DNA of 64,000 nt, taken from Neodontobutis hainanensis (taxonomy: Eukaryota; Chordata; Actinopteri; Gobiiformes; Odontobutidae). The stretch is from NCBI GenBank assembly GCA_024349245.1, contig JALDNG010000390.1:62001-126000 (forward strand). The letters run 5' to 3'. The notes under the pieces are model-generated. The model saw nothing but the letters and a program-made list of their open reading frames with translations, did no database searches and had not been told where the DNA came from. Positions 23,588 to 36,777 of the stretch are shown piece after piece (position 1 is the stretch's first letter; each line of letters starts with the position of its first letter). The translations under genes were made by a program, and so were the position numbers.

Positions 23588-26500
23588 ATGGCTTTGAAAA
23601 TTGAAGAAGAAATTTCGAAAATCGATACCAATAGAATTACATCCTCCAAGGTTTGTAAAATGACATCATCTAGTTTTTTGAAGAATTAAAAAAATTCGAC
23701 ACTGCTGCCGAGTCTGCTATCGAGGTTATAAGAACGAGTAAATGTGAAACTTCAGTTTACATCAGTTTGTTGGTCTTGGAGGATCTAATTAGGTAATGGT
23801 TGTTGTCCACTTAGAAATGATCATACCAGTGTTATAAACAAGCTTAAAAGAGACAATTTCCTACTTTTAGTCTTAGAAAACGTAAATGATCTCGCTGATG
23901 AAAAGAAACTGGTCATAACGTCAAAATTGATATTTCAAGCAGTAATCAATCTTGAAGCAGAATTATTAATGAATTCTCCACGATGGATTATTAATTTGCT
24001 AAGTTTGGTTGTAGAATCTGACGATCATGTTATTTTCGAAATTTTTTACTGCACGCTGGAGAAATCGATACAAATGATCCATTGCCCAAGAACCGAGTCA
24101 AAATTTGATAGTGTTGAATTTCTATGCACCTATCTTTCCGAAAAGAGCATCGTTCTTTTATCAGTGGCATTTTCGAAGATCGAAAAATTTGATATGGTTC
24201 AAAATCCTGTCCTGATAAACTGTTTCCCCACAATTTTCCGTTCTCTTACATTAATACTCTATTGGGATTATGTTGGCTCCTCTTTGATGAAAAATATCCC
24301 CGAGTTCATATCACGAGGAATCAACGCATGCTTCTCTGTGCTTATGTTCGACGTAGATATGGAAAAAAAGGAAATCTTAATATTCATGAAAGAGTTCATA
24401 AAACACACCAAGAATGTCATCGGTATATGGGATAGCGTGTGGGATTCTTTGATTTCAACTGATAATTTTACAATAATTCTGAAACTTGCAAAGTTTTTCA
24501 TTGTCTTAACTGAGGTCAAAAAGTTTTCCTTCTGACAAGGTCGAAATTTTAAACCTTTTAAAAGTGGTGAAATATAATAGTGTTCCCACAAAGCATTTTT
24601 TAAGAATCATTCAAGAAATTGCATTATTCACTGACACAGTATTGAAACATTCATAGCAGAAAACTATTGAAAACAGTTCGAGCCTTTTCTTGAGCTATAT
24701 TCGCAATTTAAAGAAATCAAATTCACGAGACTTTGAAGGTTTTCATGGTATCATGGTTAAAATTTACTTCAAACTTCATATTTGCGTAAATGCACTTTTA
24801 GCAATATAGTTAGGAATGATTTTTAGCGATCTGTCCACTGTCGAAAGAAGTAACTTGAAGAATTTCATTCGTATGATTTCGCTATATATCGTTAGAGGCA
24901 ACAAAAGATAACATTTATGAAATTTGTGTCGAACTTTTTTTGATTGATCATGTTCAGCCTATAAAAACTATACTTGAATATAGCCAGATGTTGGTTTCGC
25001 TCTGCGCAGATGAAGGTAACGAGAAGGAATGTAAAAGATAAAAACAAACTATCATTCTTTCTTGGCTACAAAGAAGGTGTTAACCAGATCGTTTTCGCAA
25101 GTAGTTTTCCAGATCTGGTATCATTTACACACTCATAGTTCATTAAATCTGCGTTGTATAAAATATATCTCCCGGCATTCCAATCCGTGGTTAACAATTA
25201 TTTAAATCTAACTCCAAAAGTAAATTTTTTATCATCGGGAGAATGTTAAAGATATGTTCTACTTTTCGGAACTATCCCAGTGTTGTGCTCAATATTTAAA
25301 ATTTGTGCCAGACTTATTCAAGCGTTTTTTAGACAATGTTCGTGAACTGTCATGATTTTAAGATTAAAGAAAAGTTCATAAAACTCATCGAGATTTCAGA
25401 CGAGGTTCGACAGTTTTAACTTTAAAGCTCTCCATCAACGACAGCGACAATATGCATTTTCTGAGACGATTTAATGGATCATTCTTGCATCTTCTACAAG
25501 TTTGCCTCAAAGCTATCCTCCCATTGGAAACATACAAGGTATTTTCTGATCTCGATACTTGTGCAACCTGACACAAATAAGCGAGCTTCTTGAATTAGCA
25601 ACGTTCTCACTCTGCTCCTACGATTGGTCGCAGAAGAAATTTTTCTTTCAGTATTGGATCATGTTTGATTCTACGATGTCCTAGACGTTGTGAACTGTCG
25701 TACCAGAACTTTGACCCATTGAAGAAATTAAAAATTTACGAAGAAATCGCTGTGGACACACTGAAGCTCAAATCCATCGATGAGTAAGTTGTGTCTTGAT
25801 CTGAGATGCTTTGAAGACCTCGAACTTTTCAAGAAAACCTATGCTTTAGACATAGACTTTTTGCCTTCTAAAAATAATAAAAATTTTAAACTTGTACACA
25901 TACTTCAATTCATAGCTAACGCAATTTGTATCCATAACGCTCGTAATATTTTCTTCCCTTGAAAATTATGTGAGATAATATTTTGAATCAAGATCGAAGA
26001 CCCCGAATCCCGGGAATTTATAAAAACTAAAAATTTTACTTTTTTAATCTTCGAAGTTTGTGCCTTTTACACGCGATTTTGGACGTAACTAAACTCTTTA
26101 AACTTTTTAGCTGTTTTTGCGATATACTGAGCACTAACTCTACAATCCCTAAATCTCAGGAATTTCTGTCAACGGTTGAATCTTTCAACTCAAAAATATT
26201 TAGTTTTCATTCTTGTTGTTTAGTCAATGTGAACAAAGAAGATGAAAAGGTTGAATTTGAAAATTTATATTCGCGAATGTATCATTTTGGAAATCATCTG
26301 TAAACTCGCTTTAAGTGATTTTAGATCGAAGGCGATCTCATCTTTGTTTCTATTTTGCGAAACGAATGTGGATGGCTTCCATCGATATTTTTGTGAAAAA
26401 TTTAAAGCTGAAATATGTCAACCCTCTCTAAATCTACCGATAGCTTTATTACAAAAATATTTATACAACATGTGGAAACGAGTTTTTTTACCCGATATGA

Positions 26501-27472
26501 GTAATATCATGCAGAGTTCTGTTTTCGTAATATGCTTCCTAGTTATTATGGAATTTGAAACAGTGATCAGTAGATTGTGATTTAGATACTATCTTCCCAT
26601 TTTCGTCAACTTCTGAGAAGTTTAGATAACATAAACCATGTTTTGTCGAAAGAAAACGAGGAAAGTCTACTTGAAAAATTTGAGCTTCTAACTCGCGGTT
26701 ATGAGATTTTTGGAACGATTATAGGTTCATTCTTTCTTCATGTTGAAAGATAAAATTGTTCAGAAAAACGGTTATAGATACTCGTTAGAATACATTGCAA
26801 ATCCAATCGATGAGCGTGAAGATTGTCCTATGTTACGGAAGATGTCGGTGCTGTTCGATTCACAACATGTGATAAAATATTTTACACTCAGAACATTAAA
26901 ATACTTATCTTCAAAATCTCAATGAGAATTATTGTAATTTGTTCAGCTGACACAGTGGCTCGTTTATGTGACATTAAAAGAATTAACAACGAATATGAAC
27001 AAGTATCATAGAGTTTATACAGATTATCGAATATCATGCAGGAAAAAGTAATACTCGTGAGCAATTGTGTGACCTTGCTTTAAAATATTTGTATGCCGTA
27101 GATTTATGTCATTATCATAGGCATTTAAAAACCACCGATATTTTCCGGAAACTTGCGATTGTGTTGTCTCACTTTTAATATATTTCATAAAGAAAATTGT
27201 ATCATATATTTGATTTCTAAATCAGAAACAATGTCCAAAACTTATAGAGAATTTCAAAACGACCATAAAGTTTGAACCTCAAGAAGTCTACAATGAAATC
27301 ATAAACGAAATATGCCTCGAGGAAATATCATTCGAACAAAAGAAGCAACAAATCTTCAAACTCTTGAGCCAAGAAACTGTATGTAGTTACTTTCAGATAG
27401 TCTGGTGATGAACTTAAATCAATATTTATTGAAAATTTAAAAGCTTATTCTTTAAAAGGAAAATCAAGCTAA
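23588..27472 (+). CDS. Exportin/importin-beta-like alpha-helical protein (XPO5/XPO1 type?), 26 exons
   Basis: Splicing 25 GT...AG introns gives one continuous 1,093-residue frame from ATG 23588 to TAA 27470-27472. Introns: 23651-23673, 23793-23814, 24515-24539, 24639-24656, 24786-24809, 24871-24895, 25016-25037, 25118-25138, 25220-25241, 25338-25362, 25405-25427, 25539-25585, 25663-25684, 25784-25805, 25894-25915, 25970-25992, 26085-26110, 26300-26324, 26563-26585, 26725-26749, 26816-26841, 27003-27022, 27098-27120, 27199-27225 and 27379-27400. All are 18-27 nt except the 47-nt one at 25539. The protein is almost entirely helical and leucine-rich. The N-terminal part reads VYISLLVLEDLIRND and then SPRWIINLLSLV. 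This resembles the exportin pattern of LQILE..VK.RW followed by a W-containing helix. Length fits exportins (about 1,070-1,200). The C terminus (QKKQQIFKLLSQETSGDELK) loosely resembles that of exportin-5. The gene model is solid; the family call is an inference from weak similarity. Confidence 0.75.
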
Positions 27473-28918
27473 GGCATTTTTCTTTACTAAGATCAAGCTG
27501 ACTATGAAATTACAAGATTAAAATTTTGATGATGTATGTAACTTCTATAGCTACTTATGCATTTTAATGTGCATCTCAAAATTTTTTCCTGACGATTTTA
27601 ATAGACATTTTCAAAATAACCAGGGATAATCTTTGAGAGGAAACGTACATCGATCCACTCTAATATTATGGGAAATTCTTAAATTTTTTCATTTTACTGG
27701 ATGAGTTTGAACCATTTGAACATTTTTCAAATGTAGCTTGTGTTTATATACTTAATCAATCTTCTAGAATTAAAATAAAATCCAATATAGTCAGAATAAA
27801 TGACTCGAGTATCAAGCATTGCGTTACTTTAACTCTTTTACACATTAAACATTTTGATTTTCTCAAATTTATAACCTCCATTCAGCCATATAAATTAATA
27901 TTGACTTCAATGTAGGAAACAACTTTGAAATTTCCAAATTATAGAAAAAAATTGATTCTTGGCAATTATTCAAAATAAACATGCTTATGTGAATCATTCG
28001 CGGCGGGGCGATATACTTTGACTACTATTTATAAAAAAAGGTTTACATTTTCCAACTGTAAATCGCTAACTTTGGATAAGGAAAAAGTACTGCTCTGAAT
28101 GAGTTTTTACGTGGGAATGTGAGAATTTTTTATGAATGAAACTAAAAGTTTTAAAAGTATATTTTGATACATTTCAAAGGCAAGAAAACTAAATTTACGC
28201 CAATAGTATGTTACACTCGAAGTTAATATATATCCTATATGCGGAATTTGAAAATATTTAAAATACTAGATTTATTTTGATGCTTTTTCGGTAAAATTTT
28301 TTAGGCTTTATAATCAGAATTGAACATCTTCTGGGAACCGGTTGAACTTTAACGATTTATGCAGAGGTAAAAAATATTTAAAAGTGATTAAACAGTGGCT
28401 TGTCATGACAGCCTGCTCGAATACTCATACTCGATAATGGAGATTGCTAAGTTGTGAGAATAGACAACAAATTCGTATCAATTATCATTTCAGGAAAAAG
28501 AGGAAAATTAAAATCGGCGGAAATTAATGGTAACACGGAACCATTTCCCCAAATTGGATGAAACGATTGTGAATATAGAAGCCATCAAAGATAACTCATG
28601 CTTCATGCGTTTATTACTTTTCTGGTGGTAAAGCACAAATGATACACTTATTTTGTGATGATCAGCTCGTTCGAAAATCTGTGTTAAGAATTCAATTTAT
28701 AAATTAATAAAATTGAGTTCACACCACATATTAAGCAGTTTAAAATACATTTAAACTCGAAAGTATTTTATGAAGTTTATTTCAAAGAAGAAAAGATGTT
28801 ATTTTTAAAGTTTCTTTGAGAAGTTGAAACAAAAAAATTCTTTACGATGCTGACGTTAACTCAAATAAATGTTGATTTTCTATCTTTTTCCTGTCATTCT
28901 TTTCATAAATTTGCAATA

Positions 28919-29047
28919 TCATCTTCCAGTCTGACAGTGACACTCAAAAAATTGTCTGTTACCACATTCAGAATTCATAAAACTGTCGCAGAACGAACAA
29001 CATCTATCATCAAAATCTATAAAAACTTCACCGAAACTACAAAGGGT
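28919..29047 (-). other. Cys-rich open frame, possible EGF-like exon
   Basis: A 42-codon minus-strand frame bounded by TGA stops contains seven Cys, including DRCCSFCDSF, SECGN and FECHCQTG. The order C..N..F.C.C..G recalls an EGF-like module. It has no ATG, so it would have to be an exon. No flanking exon was found with confidence, so chance is possible. Confidence 0.2.
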
Positions 29048-30262
29048 TCATTTTTTGTAATTTTAAAATAATCAGTTATTTTTGCCTGATCTTTGTATTT
29101 TATTTTAAAATCTGTTTAAATTTTCCATTTTAACACATTCAATGGCAAGATAGAAAAGTATTCATCAAGTATTAACAATAATTCACAAAACGTTAAGCGT
29201 ACAGATGCAAATTATCCATGTCTTAATCGTGAAGTAGAAAATATGATGAAGTGATATTAGATAGAATCACTTCGGTATGTGATTGAGGTAAATGTTTGTG
29301 GATTAAAAAAGTTAAAAATAATAGACAATAAACATGAAAATGCCTACCAGTGCTAATTCGGTTGTGAATAAACTCGCAACTTTTCGTTCGAGTTGACATT
29401 CAAACTTTTTAAAATTGATGAACCTTAAACGTTAACGCATTAAGATGAATTTGACATTTTCATTTTCAGGCTTTCATAATTAAATGTTGGAAAGTATTTT
29501 AAAAAAGTTTTTTGGGATTAAAAAATGAACATTAACTTAATATCTGAAAAGTAAAAGAGACTAATCCTCTTTTAGTGGCCCTTTATTTTCCTTATTTTAT
29601 AATTTTAAAAGCTTGAAAATTTACATAGGTTTCAACTCTCGACTTACATTGGATAAGATGGAAGCTTTACTCTTAAATTTAAATGTCTCAGAATCATTCA
29701 AAATTTTGAATTATCGAGAAGAAAATTCACAGACTGATGAAAGCTTACACGCCTCTAAAATGTATAATTAACGATTTTTGACAACCAAGCTTGGATCACT
29801 TGTTTAAATTACAGAGAATAAGAGTAAATAACAATTTTTGATGAATAGTTAGTGTGATTGATGATCAAATCCTGTGATAGAATATAGATTATTTGCAGTA
29901 TGTGTGGGACAGATTAGCTTTTCAATTTTATCATTTATCTCTTATTTTTCAAAAATAGTTTCTTGACGGATAATAAGGTTCATTTATTTAAACTACATGA
30001 GAAACGAAAACAAAGAAAAAAAATCCTTAAACCTTCATTTGACGTTATACTAAAATTTACGAGTTTTACGGTTTTTCTGAAGTTTATTTTGAATTTGTTA
30101 AAACAAAACATTTTGAAATTTAATCCAGTTTTCAGTATTATTTGTTCAATATATTTTTTAATAATTTATACAGTGCCAATTTTCTCCATTTATTATAATC
30201 CTCCTTTTTAAAACGTATCTCGATGGAATAAAATAGCCTCTTATTTAACAATCTGTGAAAAC

Positions 30263-30297
30263 TTTAATTAATTCATTTTTAAAACGAATTAATTAAA
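30263..30297. repeat. 12-bp perfect inverted repeat
   Basis: TTTAATTAATTC at 30263-30274 is the exact reverse complement of GAATTAATTAAA at 30286-30297, with an 11-nt spacer. It would form a stable AT-rich hairpin or cruciform. It could be a remnant of a small mobile element or a chance palindrome in AT-rich DNA. Confidence 0.5.
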
Positions 30298-33200
30298 ATC
30301 ACAATTCCTAGATTATATGAGTCAAAAATTGTCACATTGTGTTCAACTTTAAGTTAAACAGCTTCATAAGTTAAAGATAATTTACCAAAAAATACAATGA
30401 TTAGTCCTGCGTATAAATTTCTATAATTTCTTAATATTTTAATGTGCCACAATCCAATGGACTTTCCTTCTATCTGCTTAAAGGCTCGAAAAAGTACATT
30501 ATACCACTTATAGCTGAAATAGTCTGCAAAATTTACCATTGATCTTTTTCATCGTTAATCAAATTGAGACAGATTAAAAATCTTTAGTTTCAATAAAAAC
30601 AGCATGAAAGATTCCTTGTGCATTCTTTCGAAAAAAACAAAAACGAAATTCTCTGATATTTTCTTTCGACGTTTTTGAGAAAATTATGGATAAGATGACA
30701 ATTCACTTCTTAATCGATGGAAATAGCTCTTTCCAGCCTTCAAAATTGAGGAAATAATATCAAATTGAAACTATACCATCCTTTCCTTGAAAAAAGTTTT
30801 GAAAATTTCAACTTTCTAAAATATTTTTGAGAAATAAACTTTAAATTCGTAATTTACATAATTTTCAACAATTGCTATACAACTTTCTTAAGATATAGAT
30901 GAAAAATTTTTCGAGCATACCATTTATGACATTAAATGTTGAAAAAGTAAAAGCAGTATTTTGAATGAAAACTTTGTTAAAAAATGAAATTTGTTAAAGT
31001 CAAAACAAATAATTGATGGAAATAACCATGGTCGGTAAAAAACGTCTTAGAACGACTGAGTCAAAGAATTTAATCGAAATTAGAAATACTATCGATTGAG
31101 ACTATTCAATTATGCATTTTAGTTGAAAGAGGCGCTTGCGGTTGTGAAGTTAAAATCTCAAAAACAGTGAGTTGACTTTTCAGATTTCTTGGAAAGGTAA
31201 CCGAATTAAACCACTTGGTTGACGTCAGAAAATATCCATAAAAGAAATTAATTTCCATAAAAATTGTTGTTTTTAAAATCATTATGCTCATTTTTTCATG
31301 TTTAAATGTGATTTGATAAACAACATTTTTGAATTTAAGAATATTTGTTTTATCACTTATGCAATTTTTGAACCTGAAGAAAGAGGAATTTGATTTTTAA
31401 TGGATGAACTATTTTCCATAAATAGAAACAAACAAAATAAGGGAGGGGAAGAAAATTTCAATTTAATATCGTTTATTTAGCTCCTCTTGAAAAGTTAATT
31501 TGTTAGAGTCTGTGAAAATTATAAGGTGTTCTTTTTTCTACGTCAGGCTCCATAACGATTTTGTAATAAACGAGTTTATTCTCGAAAATAAATTTCACCA
31601 TAGAATTCTCCTTATATGCATCTCATTAAAAATTAATCTTCTAATTTGTGAAAACAAGAATAAATGGAAATAGAGCGAGAGAATTATAAAGAGGATGTAT
31701 TTTCAAATATTAATAACTTTTGGATGACTTAGATATTAAAAGTTGTTTATCTTGTTGCTACAGTTAATGAGAAAGAAATTTTCGAGTAAGTAATCATTGG
31801 AGTGACTAAAGGTTTTTTTACAATATTTTAAAATCAATTTGTTCAACATTGAATTGAAAGATATCCAAATTTTTTAAAATGTGAAGAAAATTTAAAAAGA
31901 GATGATTTAGAAATGCCTATCATGAGAAATAAATGTCACGCGTAAATTTTTTTCACAGTAAATGCTCCAAATTTCAACTCGCTTTGGAAGAACATCATTG
32001 GAATATTTAAGAGTTTCAAAGTGTAACCATTTTGGGCTCTTCCCAGATCTGCTTAAAAAGTTTAAACTGTTCAAATGGGACATTTGGACTTCTGAAGAGT
32101 TGTTTCATCAAAGTAAACTAAAATAAATATGCCCCAAAAAGTTAGGTAAAATGGTTTTATTTTGACCAAAGATATTTACTAGCGGATTGTACCAAGCGTT
32201 ACTCTTAAAGTAGTGGCAAAACGTAATTCAAAGAAAGTTTTGGTTCTATTTGTATTTATTAATCATGATTTCATATGAAAAAAAACGTAATTAGAAAAGC
32301 ATAGCAGAATATAAATTTTACTGAAGTGATTTTTAACTACTTTTTTCCCGCTTGGTAAGTATGAGTATAAATCAGAAAATTTTCAGACGCGCGAGCAGGC
32401 CACATTCGGCCGTCCATATGAGAAAAATTGATTTTTCCATTGATGATATAGAAACCTTCATGGATGCGTAACCTACATATTGATTAAATTTCATTTGAGA
32501 TAGGAAAAGTGGTAAGGGTGTGCATAGTTAACACACAAATATTCAGTTTTATTTGAATGGATTTAATATTGCCATCGTTCTTAAATCAGCAGAAAGGCAG
32601 ATTTGGGAAAGATTTGAATTTTGAAGATAGTCAAAAATATCACATGGCTTATAATTTGTACAAAGTTGAGTAAACCTCAATTTTAAGAGACACTTTTCTG
32701 TTATCATATTTTTAGATGATGAGAATTGTTTAATTTTCTAAATATGAAACGAATCCAAAAAATTCGAAAATTAAACTTCAATAGAAAACAAATAAGCACT
32801 GTCATGATGATAGAATGATATAAAATTAAAAATATGACTGCGCAACCTGCCAAGAGAACAAGGCCAATGAATGAAATGAATTGTGGCCCTTTTGCGAAAC
32901 TTCACGAAGATTTATATTGACTAAATTTTTGATATTTCAAGGTCATCCTTAAATGAAATATAAGGGTATTTATCTTTTTTTATAAAATTCAAAGAAAATT
33001 GTCATACTTTTCAAACTTTTTGATGGGTTAGTGGGAACAATTTCATATGGTGTGTTATCAGGCAGTACTTGACTTGGGTGTATCTGATGTCATAAGATTC
33101 AAAATAATATTACTGACTGAATATTAAAACTCGGATCAATATAAAAATGTTAATATTTATCAAAACTTATCTTTGTTTATAAGATTGCTTTTTGAGTTAT

Positions 33201-36200
33201 TGTTATGAAAAGATTTTATGAATCTTGAAAATCTCCAGAATTATAACTGAAGAGATTGAAATTACTTCAATATTTTTAAGTTGACAGGGCTCATTTTAGC
33301 CCATACAATCTTATTAAAATTTAAAAGATGGTTTTAATTTTCAAAATTGAGTTTCCAAAAAAAAATAAAGTTTTTTAAACGTTTTTTTAGTTTTGAATTC
33401 TCTACTCATTTTAACACAATCACTTATTCTCGGCCAGTCAGATTATTATAGTCAATAAACTCAAAAAGAGTCGAAACATATTATATTTAGACAATTCATC
33501 AAAATTGATTTTGAGTGCTTTTCGATCTCATATTGTATTCTCTTTATATACATTGTATATTTAAAAAGATTTTATAAAATTAAAAACAGTTATACAGGAT
33601 GAATGATATTTTAATAAAGTTTATTGATGGTTTCATCTTATCGTCTTTAGTTTTATTTGAGTTATCTTCAAATTTAATGTGACGATTAAAATTTTTTGTT
33701 CAATATTAATTCACTTCTATATTGCAATGATCATGATATCAACCTAAAAATGTAAAAATTTTGAAAATGCCAGAAATTATTATGTAAATCACTAATGTTG
33801 AGTATAAAAACTGGTTATCTTTTTGAATATCAAAAAATACATCTATTTTATGAAAAAAACATCATTTTTATGTGTAAGTGGCACGAATTATAATTTTTTA
33901 TGACAGGAATAAATTCAAAATTGATGATGTAAATGGTATAAACCGAAATGGGATAAATACATACAAGATGGAAAAAGTAAACAAAGGATAAGCTAATTTA
34001 TACAAATATCCTTAAAGTTCACGGCCTTTTAGTTAGATCTTTGACAACATGAAAAAAGGCATTAAATTATTCTTCAAGAAAACCACATATTTAGCGTATA
34101 AGATCGCTTTCAACGAAGATTATTGTAAACGAGAATTGAGATCAAGAAAAATTAGTTTTTCAAATTATAGAAAACACTCATGTGTTTGAATGAAAAACTT
34201 TCGAAATTGTAACGTTTTTTGAAAAAATTGCTTAAGTTATGTGGTGAAAGCTAAATCATATATTTTAAGTAAAATATGCATATTTGTATAATTATGGTTT
34301 TATACCACTCATTTATGAATTTAAGATGAGTTATTGGTTTTGATGTGTGAGAATTAAAACATAATAATTTTTTCAACAAACAAAAAATTTCTTCAACGTG
34401 CAAATTAAAATTAAAATGAACTTTTTTATGAATCTAGAAACGATTAGCTTTAAATGGATAAAATTAAAGAATACACAAACCTTCATTTTCGTTTTTATAT
34501 TTACAAGTGAAATACAAAATATTGGACTCAAATCCCAGCGTATTAAAAAATAATTTACTTTATGGTGAGGTAATTTTATAAAACTACAGAAGAGAATTGT
34601 TCCTTTAATAATTTATAAACATATAACTTGCGCAGGTCAAAAATAAATAAAGCCGAATATTTCTTTCTGATTCAAGGAAGAACAAAATCAAAGAATTCAA
34701 CCAACTCAGAAAATTTAAATTTGTTTCAACCAAGAAGTAAGTTATTGTGTAAATTGAGAATTGTTCCAAAAACAGTCTAAGAAAAAGTTAAAAATAGTAG
34801 TTGGTTTAAATATTCTCAGTAAAAGTAATATTTTTAATTATGGTTAAATCTTGGCTGTTATTAAATTTAAAAATGATCTGAAAAATTAAAATTATGACGT
34901 TAAATTTATAATTTTGAAAGTATATTGCATTCAATGTAACCTAGAAATTTGCAGAGTCCTCAGATTCGCATATTTATCAATTTCTTGAATTTTATCTCAG
35001 TTAACTTATTTTAATTGTATTTTTATCCAATACGTGTTATGATGCATTTTACCAATTTTAGAATTTTTTCATTTGTGATTCGTTCAAAAAATAATATTTC
35101 ATTTCAATCAATTTATATTATATATATGCGAAAATTCATTAGAATTGGTGGTTTACTTTAATTTACAACAGATCGAACTATTTTAACAAACGAGGCATAT
35201 TCTTCTGTCCGAAATTGTTTGTGGTAAATTTTAGATTATCTGTAAATTAGCTTCTTACTTTGACTCATTTGTACAAATTTACTTTTGGGAAACAGATTTT
35301 ACAAAAACTTTGAATACCAATTTCGAATTTTATGATAAATATAAAATTTCAAAATTTATATTGTCTAGATCATTAAATAAAGTGTAACTTTTACTGAAAA
35401 TGTTCTTTTGAAATTTTTTATAAAATAAATTATATAAAGGTTGAGTAGCTTCAACAACAGAAATTGACTAACTTCTAAACTACGGACCAAGAAACAAGAT
35501 GAGATTAATATTTATAATTTAAATTGCAAGATGTCTGAAGCTGAATAATTTATCTCATGCTTATATGGTGGCCTTGTTATGAATGTATAAAAAATTCCAT
35601 ATTCCACTGTCTGAATGTCAACGAATGTTCATGCCTATATGTTTGTTCTCACGTTGAATGTTAAACTTGGAGTCTTCTAATCAGGCTCATTTTTATGGAT
35701 TTTAGCAAATTTGCAACAAAATAAGCTATCGACATATTTATTTCTGAAAACTTTGAAAAAATTCATTTTAGTTAAAAGAAGTAAAACATTTAAGATCGTG
35801 ATGTTTATTCAAATAATTTTAAATTTCAAATATTTCACCTATTAAAATAATTTTATTTGCAATTGCATATTTATTGAAGATAATGCTAAGTTTGCACATA
35901 GTTTAAATTTTAACGTGTTATTTTCTTGCTTGTTGTTGTTGGTTTCATATAGTTAAGAGATTATAATCTTTCACACATGAAGTAGATTTAAAATTGAAAA
36001 TTCTTTGATGACATACCATACCATTTAGAAGTAACTTTTCGATGACTAAAATTAAGATATTAGATTCATGGATTTCTTTTGACTACACCAGGGACAAAAT
36101 TCTTGGATCTATTGAAGAGTTCACATTTTATTTCTTCATTTTAAATGACAATAATTTTAAATAGCTATTTTGTTATTCATGAGTACAAAAATCAATATAT

Positions 36201-36777
36201 TCAATAAAAAATAGTTCCCTTTTGTAATTGTTTTCAATGATTCGAAAGTAGTTATAATTAGTGGTGAATGCTACTAAATAACTCATAAAACACAAGCTCA
36301 CTTCAAATATAAACATGATACCAAGCTCGACGTTACCACAAAGTTTTGGGGAAAAGTGGTGGATTAAAGTGTCTTTATCTCATTTTGTTAACCTCGTGCC
36401 CCAAAAATCAATACACGTTTTTCCAGATATTTTAGAACCAAAGTCATTGACATAAAGATAATACTGCTTTATTAAATGTGAAACGAGAGTACTTTATTGT
36501 TATCTTGACTCATTAAATTTGAAAAAAATTCATCTTGATCATAATTATGACTTGATAATTATCATCTTTTAAATGTTCATTTATTTCTTTTTAATCAAAA
36601 TCCTGAGTGAGGGCAGCATAACTTATTAAAAGTTGAAACTCAAAAATTTATTTAAACAAAACACCATTGAGGGTAAACATAAAAAATAAACAAAAATTAA
36701 TCGATAAAAAGTCCTATTTTTGACAATCTTCCGGGATAAAACATAAAGATCAACATTATGAATCGAGTTAATCAAAC

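Larger units (their letters stand above)
27473..36777. other. AT-rich intergenic region
   Basis: About 9.3 kb without a convincing gene. Frames of 60-82 codons at 29963-30211 (+, hydrophobic), 30354-30539 (-) and 31106-31291 (-) have no motif I recognise. A Cys-rich minus-strand frame at 28919-29047 and an inverted repeat at 30263-30297 are listed separately. Confidence 0.5.

Noticed and set aside
24030..24591. Minus-strand frames of 67 and 107 codons
   Set aside because: They are antisense shadows of the exportin-like gene.
25780..26580. Treating the separate plus-strand frames as independent small genes
   Set aside because: They join into one continuous frame when mini-introns are removed, so they are exons of one gene.
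29963..30211. 82-codon plus-strand frame with possible membrane helices
   Set aside because: It begins at TTG rather than ATG, shows no motif, and its composition matches surrounding noncoding DNA.
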